NCBI GenBank assembly: GCA_963722665.1
Contig: CAVRNW010000039.1
Location: 71,290 to 135,289 of the forward strand
DNA length: 64,000 bases
Reading direction: 5' to 3'
DNA from: Site-B1 sp963722665
GTDB lineage: Bacteria; Bacteroidota; Bacteroidia; Flavobacteriales; Flavobacteriaceae
This document shows positions 27,401 to 36,591 of the stretch, in pieces (position 1 is the stretch's first letter; each line of letters opens with the position of its first letter). Both the position numbers and the translations under genes were made by a program. A model generated the notes under the pieces. The model was not told the DNA's origin, made no database searches, and saw nothing but the letters and a program-made list of their open reading frames with translations.

Positions 27401-28903
27401 TACAGCTAAAGGTGTATCATTACCCATAGATCCAATTGGTTCTTTACTGTTTTTTGCCATTGGCAAAATAATAGTATTAATGTCTTCTTTTGTATATCCA
27501 AAGATCGTTTGCCTTTTGGATAATGACTCTTCATTAAAATGTACCGGGCAATCATTATATGGTATGTCCTTTAGATATAACAGCTTATCACTAAGCCATT
27601 TCTTGTAAGGATGTTTCTTTACTATTTTTTCCTTTACTTCTTCATCGTTTACTATTCTTCCTTCATTCATATCGACCAAGAACATTTTTCCCGGTTCCAG
27701 CCTTCCATGATGCTGAATATTTTCCGGAGCTATTTCTATAACACCAGTTTCAGAAGACATGATCACATAGCCATCTTTGGTTACAGAATACCTTGACGGA
27801 CGCAACCCGTTTCTATCCAAAACAGCTCCTATATAATTTCCATCAGTAAATGGAATTGATGCAGGACCATCCCAAGGCTCCATGACACATGAATTATATT
27901 CATAAAATGCTTTTTTTGCCTCAGACATCTCCGTATTCTTTTCCCAGGCTTCCGGAACTAGCATCATCATGACTTCCGGCAACGATCGCCCTGTCATTAG
28001 GAGTAATTCAACTACCATATCCATAGAGGCGGAATCTGATTTTCCTTTTAAAACAATAGGTAAAACACTCCTTATTTCATCGCCAAACAAATCACTTTTC
28101 ATCAGAGATTCTCTGGAAGTCATTCTGGATAAATTTCCTCTTAAAGTGTTGATCTCTCCATTGTGACACATATACCTGAAGGGTTGTGCCAGATCCCAGG
28201 TTGGAAATGTATTGGTCGAAAACCTCTGATGGACCAAAGCCAACCTAGTGACCAGAGTGGGGTCTTTTAAATCTTTATAAAATAATTTAATATCCTGTGG
28301 AATGAGAAGTCCTTTGAAAATAATTGTTTTGGTCGATAAACTTGGTAAATAGAAAAAACTGCTTTCTGATAATTTAGAACCATATATTTCATGTTCTGCT
28401 TTCTTACGCGCTATGAATAATTTCAAATTGAATTTGAAATCATCTTGCTTTTCATCTGATTTGCCAATAAAAATCTGCTTAACGAAAGGTTGTGTATTTG
28501 CTGCTATTTCACCTAACACAGATATGTCAATTGGAACGTTTCTCCATCCTAGCACAATTAGACCTTGTTCGGTCATATGTTTTTCAAGTACTCCAATACA
28601 GTAGGATTGCTGATTGTCCTTTTTTGGTAAAAACACATTACTTACAGCATATTCACCAAAATCGGGTAACTTAAAACTGCAATTAGCAACAAAAAAGTCA
28701 TGTGGAATATCTATTAATATTCCGGCACCGTCTCCGGTTTTGCCATCGGCACTTACCGCTCCTCTATGCTCCAGTTTTTCAAGAATCTCGAGAGCTTTGT
28801 GAATTATATCGTTTGACTTAATACCTTTTAAGCTACAAATAAAACCAGCACCACAATTATCATGTTCAAATTCCGGTAAATACATTCCTTGTTTCCTCAG
28901 CAT
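24401..28903 (-). CDS. gltB: glutamate synthase large subunit
   Basis: 1500 residues with the classic order: N-terminal class-II glutamine amidotransferase with the catalytic Cys17 in HDNCGAGF, central domain, FMN-binding synthase barrel (SGEGGEDEERF, ISGHDGGTGASPLTS), a [3Fe-4S] motif CIMMRVCHLNTCPVGIA and the C-terminal GltB beta-helix (GGVAVILGEVGRNFGAGMSGG). A 16-residue propeptide should be removed to expose Cys17. With GltD it turns glutamine plus 2-oxoglutarate into two glutamates. It is divergent from the porin/P-II/ammonium-transporter genes, joining ammonium uptake to assimilation. The 4.5-kb frame is completely intact. Confidence 0.96.
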   Translation of the reverse strand: MLRKQGMYLPEFEHDNCGAGFICSLKGIKSNDIIHKALEILEKLEHRGAVSADGKTGDGAGILIDIPHDFFVANCSFKLPDFGEYAVSNVFLPKKDNQQSYCIGVLEKHMTEQGLIVLGWRNVPIDISVLGEIAANTQPFVKQIFIGKSDEKQDDFKFNLKLFIARKKAEHEIYGSKLSESSFFYLPSLSTKTIIFKGLLIPQDIKLFYKDLKDPTLVTRLALVHQRFSTNTFPTWDLAQPFRYMCHNGEINTLRGNLSRMTSRESLMKSDLFGDEIRSVLPIVLKGKSDSASMDMVVELLLMTGRSLPEVMMMLVPEAWEKNTEMSEAKKAFYEYNSCVMEPWDGPASIPFTDGNYIGAVLDRNGLRPSRYSVTKDGYVIMSSETGVIEIAPENIQHHGRLEPGKMFLVDMNEGRIVNDEEVKEKIVKKHPYKKWLSDKLLYLKDIPYNDCPVHFNEESLSKRQTIFGYTKEDINTIILPMAKNSKEPIGSMGNDTPLAVLSERPQLLFSYFKQLFAQVTNPPLDGIREELITDISLTLGKDSNIFDISAEHCQKLKIENPVISKQDLDKIKSNQKSGFKATTIPILYKIDKGHNGLENALEEMLESVSKAIDEGTNIIILTDRNVDKENAPIPSLLACSYVNSGLQKLGQRSKISIIIESAEPREVHHFAMLFGYGASAINPYMVNEIIEKRVKRNEIEVTSSIEAVKNYNKAVGKGILKVMNKIGISTLNSYRGSQLFECIGINTTVVDKYFPNTATRIQGIGLHEIEKEINKRYSNAYKERSIDGELELEIGGQYRWRRNGEHHLFNPLTVAKLQEAVRTNKPNIYKEYSELVNNQSKQLMTIRGLFEFTNYDPIPIDQVEPWTDIVKRFKTGAMSYGSISKEAHENLAIAMNRIGGKSNSGEGGEDEERFYKDSTGDWKNSSIKQVASGRFGVTSNYLTNASEIQIKMAQGAKPGEGGQLPGPKVNPQIAKTRNSTPYVGLISPPPHHDIYSIEDLSQLIYDLKSANRQARINVKLVSEVGVGTVAAGVAKAKADVILISGHDGGTGASPLTSLKHAGLPWELGLAEAQQTLVMNNLRNRVVLECDGQLKTGRDVAIACLLGAEEFGFATAPLVASGCIMMRVCHLNTCPVGIATQNPELRKKFEGQPEHVVNFMYFIAQELREIMSQLGFRTVNDMVGQVQKLNRFKTIDQYKALGIDLSPILHRVPVSENIKLYNTEVQDHHIEKALDFQVITKAHPAIFRKEKLTLDFKITNEDRAFGAVLSNEISKIYGSQGLPENTLKINFKGSAGQSFGAFATKGLTLVIRGNTNDYIGKGLSGAKLIVKVPEEATIVPEENIIIGNVALYGATSGEAYINGKAGERFCVRNSGAKAVVEGIGDHGCEYMTGGVAVILGEVGRNFGAGMSGGIAFIYDANKTFKRRCNTEGLNLDPVTNKADIKELKQLIENHYNATLSPLAQRILENWEKELPKFIKVLPEEYRQALIRLKRENLIKL

Positions 28904-29351
28904 AATCTTCTGTTTTAATTTTTTATTAATTAGTTAGTTGACGAATATAATAGCTTCCCTATCAAATATCATAATCTTGAATCCATTATTATGAGTTTGA
29001 TACTTTTAGGATGCTTTTTTTAAATTCTTGGGGAAATTGAAGTGAAAAAATACGAATTATCAAACTAATATCCATTACAATATATATAACAATATGATAA
29101 ATTCTCTCTCGATAATTAAATAAAGCCTTAAAAAGCTTTAAAATAAAATAGTGATAAGAGATATAATATTGATATGTTTTCAATTCTCATTTTTAAATTC
29201 ATAAAATATATCTTTTATAATTTTATACCCCATATTTTTTAGGGTTATAATTATCATTATCGTAAAAATGACGTCTTTTACCCTTTTTTTTAGGTGGTAT
29301 AAATTCTTTTTATATAGTTTAGCGGCTTCAATAACTGATAAACTTAAAATT
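28904..29351. promoter_or_regulatory. 448-base divergent control region between gltB and the porin/P-II/amt unit
   Basis: Very AT-rich, no gene seen. Two similar motifs lie close to the porin: ACCCCATATTTTTTAGGGT (29227-29245, with ACCC/GGGT arms) and ACCCTTTTTTTTAGGTGGT (29280-29298), spaced 53 bases apart and each followed by TATAA. They may be operator copies for nitrogen control or promoter-proximal repeats. The gltB side has no obvious counterpart. Confidence 0.4.
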
Positions 29352-30371
29352 ATGAAAAAAATTATTACACTTTCAATGCTTTTTGCAGCAACGGCACTTT
29401 TTGCTCAAGAAGAAGCAACTGAGAAAGAAATTATCTATTAGTGGTAGTGTAGACGCTTACTATCAAACTTATTTAACAGCTCCTGATAATGCAAGCTCCT
29501 GCCTTTGGAACTGCTTTTGCAGATCAATCAGGTTTTGCATTCGGTATGGGTAACATTATTGCTAGCTACGAAAGTGATAAAGTAGGTGCGGTTCTTGATT
29601 TAGTTACTGGACCAAGAGGTGCTGGTGCTACTTTCAACACAGATATTGTTGATGGTATCGTAAATCAAGCATATGTTTACTGGAGTGTGTCTGAAGGTAC
29701 TACTTTAACATTTGGTAGATGGAATACTTTTTTAGGCTATGAAGTAATTGCTCCAGCAGCAAACTTTAACTACAGTACCTCTTATTTATTCTCAAGCGGT
29801 CCATTTTCTCATGTTGGTTTAAAAGCAGATTTTGCTTTATCTGACGATTTTAGCTTAATGTTAGCTATTACCAATCCTTGGGACACAAACAATACTTCTA
29901 TTTCTGGTGAATATGCACTAGGAGCTCAATTAGGATATGCCAGATCAATACTTAAACTTATACTATGATAGTGGCAATAACGGTGGTTTAGGGTTTGAAA
30001 TTGATTACACAGGTGGTTTCGATTTATCTGATGATTTCTTCTTAGGAATCAATGCTGCATACAATGATAATGATGGTTCTGGTTTTTATGGAGCTGCTTT
30101 ATATCCACAGTTAGCTACTTCTGATAGTTTTTCTCTTGGTTTAAGAGGTGAGTACTTTGCTTTACATGGTGATGGTGATGATTTACCATCTGTATTCGCT
30201 GCAACTTTAACAGGAAGTTATTCTATAGATAATTTAATTATAAAGCCAGAAGTTAGATTAGATGCTTTAACTAATGCTGATGGTGGTTTTATTGGAAATA
30301 TCATTGATAGTGATGGTGTTCCTACTGATAGCTTAGCTGCATTTACTTTAGCTGCAATCTTAACATTCTAA
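29352..30371 (+). CDS. outer-membrane beta-barrel porin of the ammonium-uptake unit (three frameshifts)
   Basis: Starts MKKIITLSMLFAATALFAQE, a clear signal peptide. Alternating beta-strand text follows (GSVDAYYQTYL, FAFGMGNIIASYES, GTTLTFGRWNTFLGYEV, LGLRGEYFAL) and the protein ends in LAAILTF, a terminal Phe as in outer-membrane barrels. The frame shifts near 29436, 29497 and 29940; dropping one base at each gives 338 residues. In flavobacteria such porin-like proteins often precede P-II and amt, which is the order here, so it probably passes ammonium or other small nitrogen compounds across the outer membrane. The substrate is inferred only from context. Confidence 0.75.
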
Positions 30372-30404
30372 CATAAATATTCATTCTAACTAAATAAATT
30401 AATT

Positions 30405-30744
30405 ATGAAAAAAATCGAAGCAATAATCAGAAAATCCAAATATGGAGCAGTAAAAGAGGCACTACATGCCGTTGATGTTCAATTTCTTCTCTTACTGGGA
30501 TGTAACAGGAATTGGACACGAAAAGGAAGGTCATGTCTACAGAGGTATTTCCTATAGTACAAGTGATATTCAAAGACGTTTTTTATCCATTGTTGTAAAT
30601 GATGATTTCGAGCAGCCGACTATTCAAGCCATACTTAAAGCTGCCATGACTGGTGAAGTTGGTGACGGAAAGATCTTCGTGTCGGATGTCATTGAAAGTT
30701 ACAGAATTAGAACAGGTGAAAAGGGAGGACAAACATTAAAGTAA
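30405..30744 (+). CDS. glnK: P-II nitrogen regulatory protein (one frameshift)
   Basis: Starts MKKIEAIIRKSKYGAVKEAL, typical P-II strand 1 and helix 1. Near 30480 one extra C breaks the frame; without it the text continues FFSYWDVTGIGHEKEGHVYRG with the T-loop tyrosine in YRGISY and the C-terminal signature DGKIFVSDVIESYRIRTG, total 112 residues. The T-loop (GHEKEG, then STSDIQRRFLS) departs from the enterobacterial text, as in other Bacteroidota. Encoded directly before amt, it should bind and block the transporter when nitrogen is plentiful, sensing 2-oxoglutarate and ATP/ADP. Confidence 0.88.
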
Positions 30745-30766
30745 ACTAAAACTAACAATTAAAATT

Positions 30767-32007
30767 ATGGAATTATTAACTATAAATAATGTATGGATGA
30801 TGATCTGTACAGCACTCGTTTTCTTTATGCACTTAGGATTTGCATTTTTAGAAATTGGGTTAACAAGACAAAAAAACACAATTAACATCCTATTTAAAAA
30901 TATATTCATCATCACTGTTGGATTATTATTGTATGCTTTAGTAGGATTTAATTTAATGTATCCCGGATTTGCGAAGGTTCTTCTGGGTTCTTCGGATTTG
31001 CAGGATTTGGGCTTGAATCGCCTTTAACCGCTGAAGGAACTTTAGACCTTACTTACAGCGAAGGCTATACATACTGGACAGACTTCTTGTTTCAAGGCAT
31101 GTTTGCAGCTACTGCAGCTACAATAGTTTCTGGAGCAGTTGCAGAAAGAATTAAAATTGTTCCTTTTATGGTATTTGTAATATTATATGTTGGAATAATA
31201 TACCCAATAGCAGGATCCTGGAAATGGGGAGGTGGATTTTTAGATATGAGAGAAACGCCTTTCTATGATTTCGCAGGTTCTACATTGGTACATTCTGTTG
31301 GAGGCTGGGCTGCATTAGTTGCTGTATACCTTCTAGGATCCAGAATTGGAAAATACGCCGATGGAAAAATTAATGCAATCCCTGGGCATAGTATACCTAT
31401 GGCAACAGCAGGTGTATTAATCCTCTGGTTAGGATGGTTTGGATTTAATGGCGGCTCTGTGTTATCTGCAGATCCTGCATTAACTTCTTTGACCTTGGTA
31501 ACCACATGTTTAGCTGCTGCAGCTGGTGGAGTTGTTGCATTCTTAGTATCAACAGCAATGTTTAAGAATTTGGATCTTACAATGTTCTTAAATGGAATTT
31601 TAGGAGGACTAGTAGGTATTACTGCAGGTGCAGACCAAATGAGTCCTACTGACGCCATAATTATAGGTGGAATTGCAGGAGCTATAATTGTATTCGCGGT
31701 ATCTTTAGTTGATAGAATACGATTAGATGATCCTGTTGGAGCAATTGCAGTACACTTAATTTGTGGTATTTGGGGAACTCTTGCGGTTGGACTTTTTGGT
31801 GCATTGGCAAGTGGAGCACAATTTGTGAGCCAATTGGTAGGAGTAGCATCTTATGCTGCTATATGTATCATCTCCTCTTTTGTAATTTTATTTATCCTTA
31901 AGAAAACTGTTGGCATCCGAGTTTCTGAAAAAGAAGAAATTGAAGGACTTGATGGATACGAACATGGTATGGATGCATACCCTGACTTTAGAATGAACGA
32001 ACATTGA
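30767..32007 (+). CDS. amt: ammonium transporter (frame disrupted near 30971)
   Basis: Amt/Rh family, about 412 residues with 11 expected membrane helices. The N-terminal AFLEIGLTRQKN, the pore histidine in STLVHSVGGWAAL and the second in GAIAVHLICGIWGT are present. The first frame is lost after MYPGFA; the continuing frame reads GSSGFFGFAGFGLESPLT. The length implies either two extra bases or one missing base near 30971. Located 22 bases after glnK, whose product is its cytoplasmic regulator; a terminator follows. Confidence 0.92.
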
Positions 32008-32030
32008 TATAGTTATTTTTTAGTTAGTTG

Positions 32031-32070
32031 AAACCACCTGAAGTATTAATTTACTTTCGGTGGTTTTTTA
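32031..32070 (+). terminator. intrinsic terminator after amt
   Basis: AAACCACCTGAAGTA pairs with TACTTTCGGTGGTT around a short loop and is followed by a T run, 24 bases after the amt stop. Ends the porin-glnK-amt unit. Confidence 0.8.
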
Positions 32071-32117
32071 TTTCTAAAATCTTTTAACGTACTTTTTTTT
32101 AGTAATAATATTATATG

Positions 32118-32125
32118 TACTTTTG
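32118..32125 (+). promoter_or_regulatory. Bacteroidota -7 promoter element for metK
   Basis: TACTTTTG matches TAnnTTTG and lies about 20 bases before the putative leader RNA of metK. No convincing TTG was found at -33. Confidence 0.5.
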
Positions 32126-32143
32126 CTAATATCAAAATAGAGG

Positions 32144-32229
32144 AAAGATTTGACTGATTGCAACCTCAATAAAAAAATGCTAAAGGCAGTACGAAAACTT
32201 CCTTACGCAAGCACTCTCGTCAAATCTTT
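32144..32229 (+). ncRNA. SAM-II-like riboswitch candidate in the metK leader
   Basis: Between the promoter and the metK start is a segment whose core reads TTGA-C-TGATTGCAACC-TCAA followed by an A run and ATGCTAAAGG. This has the order of SAM-II/SAM-V RNAs: a short P1 (TTGA 32150-32153 with TCAA 32166-32169), a GAUU..ACC loop, then an A-rich joint and GCUAAA-GG that would form the pseudoknot. In addition AAAGATTTGAC (32144-32154) is perfectly complementary over 11 bases to GTCAAATCTTT (32219-32229), which would compete with P1 and could act as expression switch just before the coding region. The P1 stem is short, so the class call is tentative. Confidence 0.5.
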
Positions 32230-32251
32230 AAACATAAATAAATTAAAATAT

Positions 32252-33507
32252 ATGGCATATTTATTTACATCAGAAAGTGTTTCAGAAGGACATCCAGATA
32301 AAGTAGCAGATCAAATTTCTGATGCTTTAATTGATAATTTTTTAGCATTTGATCCCAATTCAAAAGTAGCTTGTGAAACATTAGTAACTACAGGACAAGT
32401 TGATTCTGGCTGGAGAAGTAAAATCTAACACCTATTTAGATGTTCAAAAAATTGCAAGAGATATCATTAATAAAATTGGTTATACTAAAAGTGAATATAT
32501 GTTTGATGGTAATTCTTGTGGTGTATTTTCTGCAATTCATGAACAATCTGAAGATATTAATCAAGGTGTAGATAGAGGTAACAAAGAAGATCAAGGTGCA
32601 GGTGATCAAGGAATGATGTTTGGTTATGCAACTCAATGAAACAGAAAATTATATGCCTTTGGCTTTAGATCTATCACATCGAATTTTAAAAGAATTAGCT
32701 GAATTACGAAGAGAAAATAAAGATATTACTTATTTAAGACCAGATTCTAAAAGTCAGGTAACTATTGAGTATAGTGATGATAATGTACCTCAACGAATTG
32801 ATGCTATTGTTGTTTCTACACAACATGATGATTTTGCCGGAGATGACGAAATGCTAGCAAAAATTAGAAAAGATATTGTTGATATTTTAATTCCAAGAGT
32901 GATTGCTAAATTACCTGAACAAACCAAAGCATTATTTAATGATGATATTACTTATCATATTAACCCAACAGGAAAATTTGTAATTGGTGGACCTCATGGA
33001 GATACTGGATTAACAGGACGAAAAATTATTGTTGATACTTATGGTGGAAAAGGAGCTCATGGAGGTGGTGCTTTTTCTGGAAAAGACCCAAGTAAAGTTG
33101 ATAGATGTGCAGCTTATGCAACAAGACATATTGCTAAAAATTTGGTTGCAGCAGGTGTATGTGATGAAATTTTAGTACAAGTATCTTATGCTATTGGTGT
33201 TGTAGAACCTATGGGTATTTTTGTTGATACTTATGGCACTTGCCCATTTAATATAACTGATGGTGAAATTGCAGAAAAAGTTGCCTCAATTTTTGATATG
33301 AGACCATCTGCAATAGAAAAGCGTTTAAAATTAAGAAAACCTATTTATAGTGAAACTGCAGCTTATGGTCATATGGGACGAGAACCGCAAAAAGTTAGAA
33401 AGACTTTCACACAACCTTACGGAGAAAGTGTGACAATAGATGTAGATCTTTTTACATGGGAAGAGCTAAATTACGTAGATACCGTTAAAAAAGCCTTTGG
33501 TCTGTAA
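32252..33507 (+). CDS. metK: S-adenosylmethionine synthetase (two frameshifts)
   Basis: Makes SAM from methionine and ATP. The start at 32252 (MAYLFTSESVSEGHPDKVAD) is the family N-terminus; the frame is open further upstream but that part is the leader RNA. The ATP motif GAGDQGMMFGYA, the P-loop-like segment KDPSKVDRCAAYATR and FDMRPSAIEKRLKL are present. Extra bases near 32402 and 32634 break the frame; correcting them gives a continuous 417-residue enzyme. Since metK is essential in most bacteria, these are almost certainly sequence errors. A bidirectional terminator follows the stop. Confidence 0.93.
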
Positions 33508-33530
33508 ATATAAATACATATAAAAACTTA

Positions 33531-33564
33531 AAAAGCCTCATATTCAATTGAATATGAGGCTTTT
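33531..33564. terminator. bidirectional terminator between metK and the DUF5679 gene
   Basis: A near-perfect palindrome: AAAAGCCTCATATTC, central AATT, GAATATGAGGCTTTT. A runs on one side and T runs on the other serve both converging genes. Confidence 0.9.
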
Positions 33565-33583
33565 AATGTTATAAAGGTTTAGG

Positions 33584-33727
33584 TTACGATTTTCCTAAAA
33601 TACGAAACATACCAGTTCCACAAGTTGGACATTTTCCTTTCATTGCTTTTCTGCCATTTTTCATAGTAACTTCAGTAGCATCTTTTATTTCTCTTTTTGC
33701 TTTACACTTTACGCAATATCCTTCCAT
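33584..33727 (-). CDS. small zinc-ribbon protein, DUF5679 family
   Basis: A 47-residue protein: MEGYCVKCKAKREIK, then VTMKNGRKAMKGKCPTC and GTGMFRILGKS. The two C-x2-C pairs (YCVKCK and CPTCG) form a zinc ribbon, and the VTMKNGR.A.KG core is the DUF5679 signature found in small proteins of many bacteria. Function unknown; nucleic-acid binding is a guess from the fold and basic charge. It is flanked by a shared terminator and has its own strong promoter, so it is an independent gene. Confidence 0.85.
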   Translation of the reverse strand: MEGYCVKCKAKREIKDATEVTMKNGRKAMKGKCPTCGTGMFRILGKS

Positions 33728-33767
33728 AATGTTTTGATTTTTAATTAATTAATGTTTTGTCTGTTTG

Positions 33768-33798
33768 CAAATGTAACTTTTCTGATCAGGTTAACCAA
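33768..33798 (-). promoter_or_regulatory. promoter of the DUF5679 gene
   Basis: On the minus strand TTG (33796-33798), 20 bases, then TACATTTG (33768-33775): an exact fit to the Bacteroidota TTG-N17..23-TAnnTTTG promoter, 41 bases upstream of the start codon. Confidence 0.8.
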
Positions 33799-33862
33799 AT
33801 ATTATTTAAATCAGAGGACTATTATTATTAAAAAATAATCCCCAAATTATAAAACGCACAAA

Positions 33863-36559
33863 TCAAATATTATATTTAACACTTAAAACCAAGAAACGTG
33901 GTTGCACAAAATATTCCTGATTCGTGACAGAAATATTGCTGGTATTGGTTTGATTTAAAAATTTAGTATCTAACAAGTTAGTCGCTCCTAATTTATATTC
34001 CCATTTGCTATCCTGTTTCTGATAAATTAAAGAAGCATCCCAGAATTGATAGCTGTTAATAGAGCTGTCCTTATCTCTAAAATCATAAAAGCTAAATTCT
34101 GTATTGAACATAAAATTCTTGAAAATAACAGCGTCAAAATTTATGAAAGGCCTGTGAGTATAAAAGGTTGTTGCCTGGCGACCCTGGTTATTGTCATCTA
34201 TTGTAAGATTATAGCCGATTTCAACATTTGGTGCATCTTTGAAAAACGTACTTATCCTTGATCGGTAGGATTGGGTAAAACTTTTATTGGTACTGACACG
34301 ATCATTAATAAACTGTGTAAATTTTGACCAGGAAAAATTACCACCTAAAGATCCTTTTACTTTTCCGAATCTGCGTTCAAATCGTCCATTAGCACTTATA
34401 GATTCATCAGCAAAGTTCGAGTTAAATGGTGTAGAAGATTGAATAACACCATCAAATACAGCACGATTACGAATCCCATCAATATTTTTAACATAGTTCA
34501 CAGAACCAAATATATTGGTATAGTTAAACATGTTGAAACTAAAATATGACAGATTAACATTATGAGTTAAGGCATTTTCCAGTTCCCTGTTTCCTAAAAA
34601 AATGGAATTATAATTGTTAAGCACAAAGCCTTCTGCCAATCTGGTAACATCAGTAAAACTGGTTTGCATACTATAGCGTAGATTTAAGTTTTCACTGGAT
34701 TTTAGTTGCAGTCTAATATTAGCATCAGGCAACAGTCTGAAAAAGTTATTGGAATTATCAGTTCCAAATTGTTTGTCTTCAGTTTTATATACATGAGCCG
34801 AAAATCCCGGAGTTAGGGTGAATTTTCCTGATTTAAGGTTATAATGGAACCCAAAATACGTGTCAATAAAAGTGAAATCTATTTCATTGGTGACTGATCC
34901 TGAAAGAGGTGTTGGGTCAAAAATTGATCCATTATCCAGTATTTGAAAAATATTTGAATCAAATTTTTGATTGCTATAAACCAATCCTAAGGTATAATTT
35001 AAATTGCTCCTGGGATTCAAAACGTTCCAATAATTAAGTCGCCCATCAAATTTATTCGACTTAATGCGTTTATCCTGATCTGCATTATAGCCTACCTGAT
35101 CATCATCAAATCCTAAACCAATGGCAGTGTTTTGAAAAGTAGATTTTTGTTCAATAAATGCATTATAGAACGGATCCTCTTCCTGCAATAAATGTTGCGC
35201 CTCAAATGAAAATATATTGGTATCGTTTAATGTGTAATAATAATTTAAGTTTTGATTGATACTGTATGGTGTCTGGTCTTCAAATTGATCTATCTCACCA
35301 AGTATAGAAGAATTAAATAGTCGGTTTTGAGTTTGTTTTGATATTCGGCCAAAAACATCATAGTCCAATTGATTATTAGCGTCGGGTTTGTAAACCGTAC
35401 TAAATTTTAATAGCCCAAGATCACTCTTTTGCTGTGTAAAACTGGAGGTTGACTCATCAGGGATGTTTAGTTCTTCATCAGTGTAAACTACACTATTAAC
35501 TTCCCTAATATCTGTCTCGTTCCCCGAATAAATTCCGAATCCACTAATGCTCAAAGCCTTATTAGGTGAATAACTGAAATTGGCAGCTCCAAATTTAATG
35601 TCAATTGCTTCTGCCTGATTATTTCTGGTATTTAAAAAATTTAAACTGTTATTTCCTAAACTTATATTGGTTCCACTACTTTGATTAAAATTTCTGAATC
35701 CTCCGGAAAAATTAAAATAATCTCTCCTGGTAAAAGCAACTTCACCCGTATTATTAACATCTCCAATAATGTTGATGCTATTCTTGGGACTGTAATAAAA
35801 TACTTTAGGCTGAACCTTGTACAGTTCATCATCTGGTGAAGTTCCACCTCCCACCGTAATATCACCAAACCAAAATTTATCTTTCCCTTTTTTAAGCTTT
35901 AAATTCAAGGCAACATTATCCTGATTATTTGTTACACCACTTAACTGACCTATTTCATTGAAATTTCTAAGAACCTGAACCTTATCAACCGCGTCCGATG
36001 GGATATTCTTTGCTGCCAGTTTGGTGTCTCCATCAAAAAAGTCTTTTCCTTCAACCATCACTTTGGTGACCTTCCTTCCTTCAACTTCAATCTCCCCATC
36101 ATCTGTAATTTCAACTCCGGGAAGTTTTTCCAGAATATCTTCAAGCTTTTTTTCAGTACCTGTTTTAAAAGAGTCTGCGTTGTAAACAAGTGTGTCTCCT
36201 CTAACCGTTACAGGCATTTCATAGACCAATTCAACCTCATCCAATGTCGTATCTGACTGAAGCGAAAAGTCTTTTTCTAAATTTTCTTCCAAAGTGGAAA
36301 TCAATTCTTCGAAAGGCTTCATACCTATATAGCTTACCTGGATCTTATAATCGGTATTTTTTTCTAAACTTAACTTGTATCTGCCTTGATTATTAGTTAT
36401 TCCAAAGGATTCCAAAATATTTGTCTCTCTGTCAATGGCAATTACATTGGCTAGTTCCAAAGGTTGTCCAATACTGTCATTTACGACACCTTCCATCCTG
36501 ATCTGAGCTAATGAAATCTGAGCTGCAAGGAGCAGAATTAAAAATACAATTTGTTTCAT
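33863..36559 (-). CDS. outer-membrane beta-barrel protein with carboxypeptidase-like regulatory domain (TonB-receptor-like)
   Basis: 898 residues: signal peptide (1-18), a CarboxypepD_reg-like beta-sandwich (about 20-105, ending with the KPFEELIST strand), a plug-like region (KKLEDILEKLPGVEI, GRKVTKVMVEGKDFFDGD) and a long barrel of outer-membrane type ending in VLSVKYNI. The lack of a strong TonB box and the barrel style fit the OMP_b-brl_3 branch. It follows a GLPGLI-family gene by 32 bases; these two families are typically encoded together. The transported ligand is unknown. Frame intact over 2.7 kb. Confidence 0.8.
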   Translation of the reverse strand: MKQIVFLILLLAAQISLAQIRMEGVVNDSIGQPLELANVIAIDRETNILESFGITNNQGRYKLSLEKNTDYKIQVSYIGMKPFEELISTLEENLEKDFSLQSDTTLDEVELVYEMPVTVRGDTLVYNADSFKTGTEKKLEDILEKLPGVEITDDGEIEVEGRKVTKVMVEGKDFFDGDTKLAAKNIPSDAVDKVQVLRNFNEIGQLSGVTNNQDNVALNLKLKKGKDKFWFGDITVGGGTSPDDELYKVQPKVFYYSPKNSINIIGDVNNTGEVAFTRRDYFNFSGGFRNFNQSSGTNISLGNNSLNFLNTRNNQAEAIDIKFGAANFSYSPNKALSISGFGIYSGNETDIREVNSVVYTDEELNIPDESTSSFTQQKSDLGLLKFSTVYKPDANNQLDYDVFGRISKQTQNRLFNSSILGEIDQFEDQTPYSINQNLNYYYTLNDTNIFSFEAQHLLQEEDPFYNAFIEQKSTFQNTAIGLGFDDDQVGYNADQDKRIKSNKFDGRLNYWNVLNPRSNLNYTLGLVYSNQKFDSNIFQILDNGSIFDPTPLSGSVTNEIDFTFIDTYFGFHYNLKSGKFTLTPGFSAHVYKTEDKQFGTDNSNNFFRLLPDANIRLQLKSSENLNLRYSMQTSFTDVTRLAEGFVLNNYNSIFLGNRELENALTHNVNLSYFSFNMFNYTNIFGSVNYVKNIDGIRNRAVFDGVIQSSTPFNSNFADESISANGRFERRFGKVKGSLGGNFSWSKFTQFINDRVSTNKSFTQSYRSRISTFFKDAPNVEIGYNLTIDDNNQGRQATTFYTHRPFINFDAVIFKNFMFNTEFSFYDFRDKDSSINSYQFWDASLIYQKQDSKWEYKLGATNLLDTKFLNQTNTSNISVTNQEYFVQPRFLVLSVKYNI

Positions 36560-36591
36560 GGATTTATTTAAGGAATTGATTGTGTAATATA

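Noticed and set aside
32150..32251. Upstream in-frame extension of metK (about 34 codons)
   Set aside because: The frame is open, but the family N-terminus begins at the ATG at 32252 and this stretch is the structured leader RNA.
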